Assembly (NCBI RefSeq): GCF_020447225.1
Contig: NZ_JAJAEO010000189.1
Span: forward strand, 1 to 64,000
DNA length: 64,000 bases
Direction: 5' to 3'
Origin: Methylophaga pinxianii
Lineage (GTDB): Bacteria > Pseudomonadota > Gammaproteobacteria > Nitrosococcales > Methylophagaceae
In this document: positions 57,729 to 64,000 of the stretch, piece after piece
Position numbering within the stretch: the first letter of the stretch is position 1
How the letters are laid out: every line of letters starts with the position of its first letter
The notes under the pieces: generated by a model
What the model was told of the DNA's origin: nothing
Databases searched by the model: none
Seen by the model: the letters and a program-made list of their open reading frames with translations, nothing else
Position numbers and translations under genes: made by a program

Positions 57729-59111
57729 TTAACGAATCTTTCTGGCACGAATTGCCCGCCCTTTCACTTTACCATCTGCCAGATAATTCATTGCCTGTCG
57801 TAAGGCAGATTTAGTCACGGCCACATAACTCGACATATCAAAAATATCAATTTTGCCGATCTCCGCTCCATCAAGGCCAGCATCGCCCGTCAAAGCACCC
57901 AAAATATCTCCGGGCCGAAGTTTATTTTTACGTCCGGCATCCAATTGAATCGTGACCATATTGGCTTGCAGTGAATAACTGTCATCGCGATCAAGAGAAG
58001 CAGGCACATCGCAGCGGCACGGTTTTTTCTGATATTTTTCGATTGCTAACATTCGCGGCACCTCAGCTTCAGCCACCAGACTCATGGCCAAACCCGACTC
58101 GCCGGCACGACCGGTCCGTCCAATTCGATGTATATAAACTTCGGGGTCGCGTGGCAATTCATAATTAATGACCATTTCAATCGCTTTGATATCCAGTCCT
58201 CGTGCAGCCACATCGGTGGCCACCAGAACCGGACAACTCTGATTGGCAAAGCGAACCAGCACCTGATCCCGTTCGCGTTGCTCCAAATCACCATGGATCG
58301 GTTGGGCATCAATTTTATGATTGCGAAGCCAATCGGCAACTTCATCACATTGTTTTTTGGTATGGCAAAACACAATCGCATTTTTCGGCTGGTAATGCTG
58401 AAAAAGCATCAGCAAAGTACTGTTACGTTCATGTTTTTTTATTTCATAAAACAATTGATCGATGACGGCCTGTTGATGTTGCGACTCAACGGTTACTCGA
58501 GCGGGATCACGTTGAATCGAGCGGCTGATCTGTTTAATACTGTCTGGGAATGTGGCTGAAAACAATAAGGTTTGTCTGGAGTCTGGTGTTTGTCCGATGA
58601 TTTCCTGCATGGCATCAACAAACCCCATATCCAGCATGCGATCCGCTTCATCCAGCACTACGGTTTTAACTTTATTCAGTTTTAATGTGGACTTCTTAAG
58701 ATGATCCTGAAGCCGCCCAGGAGTCCCCACCACAATATGCGCACCGTACTCCAGAGAGGCAATTTGCGGGCCTAAGGGCTTACCACCACATAACATCACC
58801 AGTTTCAGATTGGGAATCCCACGGCCCAAACGACGTAATTCCTTACCAACTTGATCCGCTAATTCGCGTGTTGGGCAAATAATCAGTGCTTGAACCGCAA
58901 AGAAATCAGGCTGAATCGTCTGTAACAATCCGATACCAAAAGCAGCTGTTTTGCCACTGCCGGTTTTAGCCTGGGCAATTAAGTCTTTGCCTTGCAAAAT
59001 GAACGGCAGACTTTGCGCCTGGACAGCCGTCATTTGTTTATAACCAAGAGAGTCCAAGACAGCCAATTGTTCAGCGGGTAATTTCAGCGAAGAAAAATCA
59101 TTTACAGACAT
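57729..59111 (-). CDS. dbpA: ATP-dependent RNA helicase DbpA
   Basis: 460 residues, close to E. coli DbpA (457). DEAD-box set: AKTGSGKTAAFG, PTRELADQV, VLDEADRMLDMG, LLFSATFP, then ARGLDIK and HRIGRTGRAG. The C-terminal RNA-binding domain (AEIGKIDIFDMSSYVAVTK...GRAIRARKIR) binds 23S rRNA hairpin 92 during 50S assembly. Start 59111 fits the family; 14 more codons are open upstream. Confidence 0.94.
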   Translation of the reverse strand: MSVNDFSSLKLPAEQLAVLDSLGYKQMTAVQAQSLPFILQGKDLIAQAKTGSGKTAAFGIGLLQTIQPDFFAVQALIICPTRELADQVGKELRRLGRGIPNLKLVMLCGGKPLGPQIASLEYGAHIVVGTPGRLQDHLKKSTLKLNKVKTVVLDEADRMLDMGFVDAMQEIIGQTPDSRQTLLFSATFPDSIKQISRSIQRDPARVTVESQHQQAVIDQLFYEIKKHERNSTLLMLFQHYQPKNAIVFCHTKKQCDEVADWLRNHKIDAQPIHGDLEQRERDQVLVRFANQSCPVLVATDVAARGLDIKAIEMVINYELPRDPEVYIHRIGRTGRAGESGLAMSLVAEAEVPRMLAIEKYQKKPCRCDVPASLDRDDSYSLQANMVTIQLDAGRKNKLRPGDILGALTGDAGLDGAEIGKIDIFDMSSYVAVTKSALRQAMNYLADGKVKGRAIRARKIR

Positions 59112-59260
59112 GAGGAACTTTAAAGAAGGAAAGGATAGCGCGCATGATACCAAAAAGCCCGCTGAAACATTGCTTTACCTGTCCGTTAATGAGCCTATTG
59201 AACCAACAAATTGCGAAATAGTCTGATTATTGTCAATCAACCAACTGTGGAGGAATGGCT

Positions 59261-60109
59261 ATGTTATTCATAAACCATCGGATTTTACCGGTCATAACCG
59301 CCATCGTGATTGGCTTGCCAATGGCATTACTGCCCAGCGAAAAATCTTATGCAGATAGTGCGGTGAGTGTGCAAATTGGTCAGCATCTCCACAACCGGCA
59401 TCAGCATGGAACCTATGGCAATCGGTTTTACCGGCATCCATCTGGCGGCATTATCGGCCATCGTTCATTTGGTCTGGATCCCCGCCTGAATCATTTCAGG
59501 CAACCGCGTTATAAGCCGTATTATCGACATTATGATACGACTCGACCACGTCACCGTTCGGGTTATTATGGATTTAGTAGCAGTAGTATTACCCTGCTCG
59601 CGCCCATCATCTATTCCCAGAGTTATCAAAGCGGTCAACCGATCCGTCGTTATTCATCCAACACACCACAAACAACTGCGCCTACTTCAACGATTTCACG
59701 GTATGCGAATGTTGACGGCTGGCAAGCTTTGTCACGTTATGAATCAACAACGGCTATTAATGCCTTTAAGGCACAATCGAGCAAAGATCCTAACGCATCA
59801 GTCCCCAAAATTGGGTTCGCCCTGGCAACGGCATTGCAAGGTGAAGCTGATAAAGCCCTTTGGGCATTAAATCTGGCTCTAATTGCTGATACCAGTGATT
59901 TACGCTATTTCAGTGCTGATTCCGGTTTACAGTTAGTGCTCGATGATCTCTTACAAAATTACCCGACTCAACCGTTAATGTCTGCCACCCTGCATTATTT
60001 AAAACAGGATTATTCATCAGCTCAAGCTATGATTGAATCAGCGCTGAGTCAATGTGATAACTGTACCGGTACTCGAAATATGCAACGGCTAATCCAGTTA
60101 CGACTTTAA
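59261..60109 (+). CDS. hypothetical secreted His/Tyr/Arg-rich protein with TPR-like C-terminus
   Basis: 282 residues. Signal peptide ending SEKSYADS. Residues ~40-110 are rich in His, Arg, Tyr and Gly (HLHNRHQHGTYGNRFYRH, RYKPYYRHYDTTRPRHRSGY), and the C-terminal ~130 residues have TPR-like alternating Ala/Leu helices, ending with CDNC. Start chosen at 59261: GGAGGA is directly against an ATG at 59255 but six bases from this one. Function unknown; periplasmic or outer-surface. Confidence 0.75.
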   Translation: MLFINHRILPVITAIVIGLPMALLPSEKSYADSAVSVQIGQHLHNRHQHGTYGNRFYRHPSGGIIGHRSFGLDPRLNHFRQPRYKPYYRHYDTTRPRHRSGYYGFSSSSITLLAPIIYSQSYQSGQPIRRYSSNTPQTTAPTSTISRYANVDGWQALSRYESTTAINAFKAQSSKDPNASVPKIGFALATALQGEADKALWALNLALIADTSDLRYFSADSGLQLVLDDLLQNYPTQPLMSATLHYLKQDYSSAQAMIESALSQCDNCTGTRNMQRLIQLRL

Positions 60110-60115
60110 TTCATC

Positions 60116-60154
60116 AAACGCCCTGTTTAATCGTGAGTTTCAACAGGGCGTTTT
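60116..60154. terminator. bidirectional Rho-independent terminator
   Basis: Stem AAACGCCCTGTT/AACAGGGCGTTT with a 14-base loop and TTTT after it, placed between the convergent secreted-protein gene and the mechanosensitive channel gene. Confidence 0.88.
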
Positions 60155-60179
60155 ATTAACAGCGAAGAGCTTCAGAGAC

Positions 60180-62477
60180 TTAATGCTCTTCGTCAAAATC
60201 CTGTTTATTTTTTGGATTGGCTTTCGAAGATTTCGAGCTCTCTGTTTTGTCTGATTTCTGCTCTAACTGAATAGCCGAGTTGGCATCGCCCACCATTTTT
60301 AATGGTGCTGGAGGCGCAGAGCCATCTTTATCCTGGCCGAAGTAAATCGTCATATGCGGGAATGGAATCTCTATACCAGCTGCATCCAGGTGCTGTTTCA
60401 CCAGACGATTATAAGCCCGGCCCACACCCCACTGCGTACCAGGCAGTGTTTTGATGCGTACCCGAATATTCACCGAACTATCCGCCAGTGCGGTGATGCC
60501 ATGCACTTCCAATTCGTCGACCAGGATTTTTTCGCGCTGTTCAGGATCAGCCATCAATTCTGCAAAGGCTTCACGCAGATGCACAATAACTTCATCAGTA
60601 TTTTCGCGATACGCCACACCATATTCACCAACATGATAGGCAAATTCACGCATAAAGTTGGACACCGTATCGACAGATGAAAACGGAATCATATGGTAGG
60701 TACCAGATAAATCACGTAAACCTAACGAGCGAATAGTAAGTTTTTCTGCGGTACCGGTAATACCACCAGCCGTCACAATATCACCAGTATTAATGGCGTT
60801 TTCCATTTGAATAAACACACCGGTAATCACATCCTGGACCAGTTTTTGTGCACCAAAACCAATAGCCAGACCAAGTACACCAGCACCGGCGAGTAAGGGG
60901 CCAATGTTCACGCCGATTTCAGCCAGCACGATCATCACTGTCATGATAATCAAGGCTATGGCTGCCGCATTCCGGAAGATTGTCAACAAAGTCTTCGCTC
61001 TGGCAGTTGGCATCTGGTTGTTATCACTTGGGTTAAGGCGGTGTTCGATCCAACTTGCCAAACCGATCCAGATTGCCATAGCGCCTATGAGAATTGCAGC
61101 AACACTAATCAGTGTACCAATCGTATGGATACCTGCTTCTGAAGCCAGCCAGGCTGATAGACTGAAAATGCCCCAGGCATCCAAAATAATGGCGGCCACG
61201 ACAACCACCAGCAGAATACGTAGCGTTTTATAAATGTTTGGTACAAAACCATTTACCCGTGCTTCAAGCATGGGAAAACGTGAATGCAGATCAGCCGAAA
61301 CCTGTATTGGACGGCCAATGGTTTTAGCCAAAAACTTCGCCAGTAAACCACCAATCACTAACGCCAGGATGGTTTGGAACGTCGCTTTTAACATCATTGG
61401 TAAAGCGTCTTCTGGTCGCAGTAATAAGGCAATGGCCAACACGGCGAAATAGACAATACCTAATATGTGCCAGCTCCGTGCCAGAATTCCCAGAGTGACC
61501 CGAGAAAAACTGAACGTGGCCTGTTGTGCACGCAATAACAGGCGCTGTTTAACGGAAACGCGGTTTTGCATAATCACGATAACGGCATAAATGAAAGCGC
61601 TTAGCACCACCAGTACACTAACCAATTGACCGATCACCGGATTGATATTCAGATTGACCAATGGCACAACCAGCAACATTCCATAACCAATGAAGTTAGT
61701 CAGACGTACCAGCCAAATATGCCAGTAAGTTGCGCTCTCTGCAGAAATAGGAATTAAACGTAAGGCATCATCACGCCCGGCAAAAACGGTCCGTAAAATG
61801 ACTTTGAATATTTCAATGGCCAAAAAGGCATTCAAAAAAAGCGATTGGCTGAGATTCATCTCACCATTACTGCCTATCGCAAATAAGGCGACAACATAAC
61901 CGGTCACCCAGGCTAAGGTAACCGTTAGTAAATCAATAACGGCTGCCAGTAAAATAGCACTGAACTTACGAATAACCGGATATTCCCCATCGGCTTCAGC
62001 CCAATGATTCGCCCGGCTGAAAGCATGTCGTGCCAGACTCCGTAAGACATAAAACACGAGTAAAGTGCCTGCGATCACCACTAACAGGAAAAAGATTTCA
62101 TCGAGTGCCTGTTGCCAATCAAATGGAGTTTCATTCTCCGAACCAAGAGCAGATAAAGCAGAAAAGCCTGCGCCTACCGTCGAAACAATTTCCTGAGCAA
62201 TAGATTGTGTTTTATTGGCAATTTGTCTGGCAAAAGTCGGTTCTGCAACTAGTGCTTCCGAGCTGGCCTCTTCATTCATCCCCTCCGCTGCTTTAGCCAA
62301 CTCGCGTAACTCTGTAATCAGTTTTTCACGAGATTGTTCATTTTCCAACGTATCAGCGAGGGCTGAGTAATGCCCTTCATTATCAGACGAATTGGCTGGC
62401 TCTGCCAAAACGGTTACGTTCATACTGAAAGCAAATAACAATGCCATCAATAGACTTGAAGCTAACTTCCTTTTCAT
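60180..62477 (-). CDS. MscS-family mechanosensitive channel (YbiO-like)
   Basis: 765 residues, as large as YbiO. Signal peptide to about NVTVLAEP, a periplasmic helical region, around ten membrane segments, and the MscS pore and beta domain: GPLLAGAGVLGLAIGFGAQKLVQD, then GDIVTAGGITGTAEKLTIRSLGLRDL. The C-terminal ~50 residues are charged and Lys/Ser-rich. The start is uncertain: ATG 62477 gives a standard signal peptide; a GTG at 62492 has AGGAG 11 bases upstream. Confidence 0.92.
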   Translation of the reverse strand: MKRKLASSLLMALLFAFSMNVTVLAEPANSSDNEGHYSALADTLENEQSREKLITELRELAKAAEGMNEEASSEALVAEPTFARQIANKTQSIAQEIVSTVGAGFSALSALGSENETPFDWQQALDEIFFLLVVIAGTLLVFYVLRSLARHAFSRANHWAEADGEYPVIRKFSAILLAAVIDLLTVTLAWVTGYVVALFAIGSNGEMNLSQSLFLNAFLAIEIFKVILRTVFAGRDDALRLIPISAESATYWHIWLVRLTNFIGYGMLLVVPLVNLNINPVIGQLVSVLVVLSAFIYAVIVIMQNRVSVKQRLLLRAQQATFSFSRVTLGILARSWHILGIVYFAVLAIALLLRPEDALPMMLKATFQTILALVIGGLLAKFLAKTIGRPIQVSADLHSRFPMLEARVNGFVPNIYKTLRILLVVVVAAIILDAWGIFSLSAWLASEAGIHTIGTLISVAAILIGAMAIWIGLASWIEHRLNPSDNNQMPTARAKTLLTIFRNAAAIALIIMTVMIVLAEIGVNIGPLLAGAGVLGLAIGFGAQKLVQDVITGVFIQMENAINTGDIVTAGGITGTAEKLTIRSLGLRDLSGTYHMIPFSSVDTVSNFMREFAYHVGEYGVAYRENTDEVIVHLREAFAELMADPEQREKILVDELEVHGITALADSSVNIRVRIKTLPGTQWGVGRAYNRLVKQHLDAAGIEIPFPHMTIYFGQDKDGSAPPAPLKMVGDANSAIQLEQKSDKTESSKSSKANPKNKQDFDEEH

Positions 62478-62668
62478 ATCAAAAATCCACACGATGCAGA
62501 AATCTCCTGTGTCTGATTATTATTTAATTGATTGCCAGCCAAACTAAAGGCTCAAGACTTAAGTGAGTAATACGCTTAAATTATGCTTCAGCTAAAGCTC
62601 AAAAATATATCGGGCAAGCTGAGAAGAAATAATGTCCCTTTTTAGGGACTCTAACAGGCCGAAAGGGT
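62478..62668. other. intergenic stretch before the channel gene
   Basis: About 190 bp. A 6-bp hairpin GTCCCT/AGGGAC (62634-62649), followed on the minus strand by ATTATTT, may end the upstream histidine phosphatase transcript. AT-rich sequence before the channel gene may hold its promoter; no clear boxes. Confidence 0.4.
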
Positions 62669-63199
62669 TCATGGCAAAATCGATACGACATCGAGATCGC
62701 CTTTCCGGTTGACCTCAATGATCATCCCTTCGCCCGATGAAGTGAATTGGCCAAGTAGACCTGATATGTTGACTTGATGAGTAATATAGATGCGAGCCCT
62801 GTCAGTTTTGTGCTGGATTATGTGTGTTCGCCAATCCTGCAAAAACTGTTTTTTTAAATGGCGATTTGAGGAGTGAAAAAAAGAATTTAACGCGATCAGT
62901 TTTTTAGGTGCTCCAAAACCCAATAATTCTGCCGTCTCTAGACAACGACACCACTCACTGGAGAAGACATCGGCCTCTACGATGCCTAGTTCACGGAGTT
63001 TTTCACCCATTTCGATAGCCTGTTGCCGTCCTTGTTCAGATAAATTGCGTTGGGTTTGACAATCGGTCAACTCAAAGCCTGCCGGGTCGCCGACCCCAGG
63101 AGCCAGTGCGTGACGGAAAACCACTATGGGCTCAGCTAAAGCAAGCATTGGAGGCAAAGCAAACAGGAGAAAAATTAACTGACGATACGTCAATATCAT
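62669..63199 (-). CDS. periplasmic histidine phosphatase family protein
   Basis: 176 residues. Signal peptide TYRQLIFLLFALPPMLALAEP. Catalytic motif VVFRHALAPG (RHA instead of RHG), SSEWCRCLETA, and second histidine in YITHQVNISG. This RHALAPG...THQVN form is typical of a periplasmic Ais-like branch. Substrate unknown. ATG 63199 is preferred over a TTG at 63223. Confidence 0.85.
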   Translation of the reverse strand: MILTYRQLIFLLFALPPMLALAEPIVVFRHALAPGVGDPAGFELTDCQTQRNLSEQGRQQAIEMGEKLRELGIVEADVFSSEWCRCLETAELLGFGAPKKLIALNSFFHSSNRHLKKQFLQDWRTHIIQHKTDRARIYITHQVNISGLLGQFTSSGEGMIIEVNRKGDLDVVSILP

Positions 63200-63338
63200 T
63201 TTGTATAGTGCCCTTCCAATCAATTACTCATTGAGATTATGACTTAACAACGTTAAGTTGTACCTCAGTTACACGTATGATTCCAATTAAATCCATACAG
63301 TTCATTTAATGAATCATATCAGCTGAAACGGAGCCTAT

Positions 63339-64000
63339 ATGCCCAGCAAATCCATGCCTCGAAAGTTAACTCTGGCCTTGCAGTTTTGGTTATTTCTGGG
63401 CCTGGCAGGAGCCGTTTGGGAACAACAATGGCTCAACGTCGCGATGACGACCGGCATTATCATCCTCACCCTATTCCCCATACTTCTTGCCAAAAGGTTC
63501 AATGTCAATGTGCCTTCCGTGTTTCAACTGATGGCTATCGGTTTTATTTTTGCATCCATTTTTTTAGGCGAAGTACATAGTTATTACACCAAGTTCTGGT
63601 GGTGGGATATTGCGCTGCATACCACCTCAGGATTCTTGCTAGGCATAACGGGCTTTTTACTTGTGTATTTGATAAATGAAAATGACAGTTTACAAACGCA
63701 AATGCAGCCTGGATTTGTGGCGTTTTTTGCGTTTATGTTCGCGTTAGGCATGGGCGCTTTATGGGAAATTTTTGAATTTTCGATGGATCAGATTTTCGGC
63801 ACCAACATGCAAAAACCCATGTTTGGTGATCATTCGGGCCTGACGGATACCATGTATGATTTAATTGTCGATGCGATCGGTGCACTGATTATTTCAATAT
63901 TGGGCTATGGATATTTGAAAAAAGCACAGGCCAAATCCTTCCTCGAACGCTGGATCTGGGCATTTATCGTAAAAAACCCCAGATTGTTCAATAAACATAA
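63339..64000 (+). CDS. YjdF-like (DUF2238) membrane protein, 3' end outside window
   Basis: 220 codons are visible and the frame is still open at the window edge. GGAG precedes the ATG by five bases. Five to six membrane segments, with the DUF2238 pattern FWWWDIALHTTSGFLLG, then LWEIFEFSMDQIFGTNMQ and DTMYDLIVDAIGAL. Function unknown; its His, Asp and Glu within membrane-facing motifs are conserved in the family. By family length it is nearly complete here. Confidence 0.85.
   Translation, partial: MPSKSMPRKLTLALQFWLFLGLAGAVWEQQWLNVAMTTGIIILTLFPILLAKRFNVNVPSVFQLMAIGFIFASIFLGEVHSYYTKFWWWDIALHTTSGFLLGITGFLLVYLINENDSLQTQMQPGFVAFFAFMFALGMGALWEIFEFSMDQIFGTNMQKPMFGDHSGLTDTMYDLIVDAIGALIISILGYGYLKKAQAKSFLERWIWAFIVKNPRLFNKH

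Overview
The window looks like chromosomal core DNA from a gammaproteobacterium. The evidence is the gene content and order (leuS-lptE-holA, rng-maf, ftsYEX-rpoH, lapAB, aat-bpt-infA, roxA, csiV, trhO, dbpA), a 4.5S-type SRP RNA, and an E. coli-like frameshift signal in dnaX. The moderate GC content and the gene mix would fit a Thiotrichales/Methylophaga-like marine lineage, but that placement is a guess. I see no prophage, insertion sequence, integron, CRISPR array or defence island. One decayed gene fragment is present, near 42.4 kb.

Layout. From 0.1 to 13.6 kb an 11-gene minus-strand run is read leuS-lptE-holA-proA-nadD-elyC-like-rsfS-rlmH-maf-rng-yhdP; most neighbours overlap or nearly touch. 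From 13.7 to 18.2 kb (minus) lie an H-NS-like protein, a YfhL-type ferredoxin, coaD, rsmD and a pair of M16 peptidases. At 18.25 kb the strand flips: ftsY-ftsE-ftsX-rpoH, then lapA-lapB-arsC-wrbA-DUF2069, a tiny orphan flagellar-like protein, birA-coaX, tRNA-Ser(GGA), SRP RNA, dnaX-ybaB-recR, an HDOD protein and aat-bpt-infA. From 33.4 to 39.6 kb are dsbB, a zinc-ribbon protein, roxA, a histidine phosphatase, nfeD-qmcA, csiV and the purine-salvage pair mtnP-hpt. From 39.7 to 42.3 kb is a B12/iron-type ABC importer, followed by a MepK-like gene remnant. From 43 to 52.7 kb are trhO-ggt, tatD, a shell-less encapsulin-type ferritin, moxR-DUF58-tgpA, and tcdA with an HExxH protein. From 52.7 to 56.7 kb are an Mn(II) riboswitch-controlled GDT1 exporter, a YbaK deacylase and a reactive-sulfur operon (SqrR/BigR-like repressor, rhodanese, TauE, persulfide dioxygenase). 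The rest holds a diguanylate cyclase, dbpA, a His-rich secreted protein, a YbiO-like channel, a periplasmic histidine phosphatase and a YjdF-like membrane protein cut by the window end.

How the genes work together. Envelope homeostasis recurs: lptE, yhdP, lapAB, ftsEX, tgpA, mscS and rpoH, the last with a sigma-E-like promoter. The clearest regulatory logic is in the yybP-ykoY riboswitch and its terminator, the SqrR-like operator and operon, and the dnaX frameshift cassette. MtnP and Hpt form a two-step salvage route from methylthioinosine to IMP. Starts were moved from the longest open frame where a ribosome-binding site or family alignment argued for it. All calls come from reading the sequence; no database search was run.
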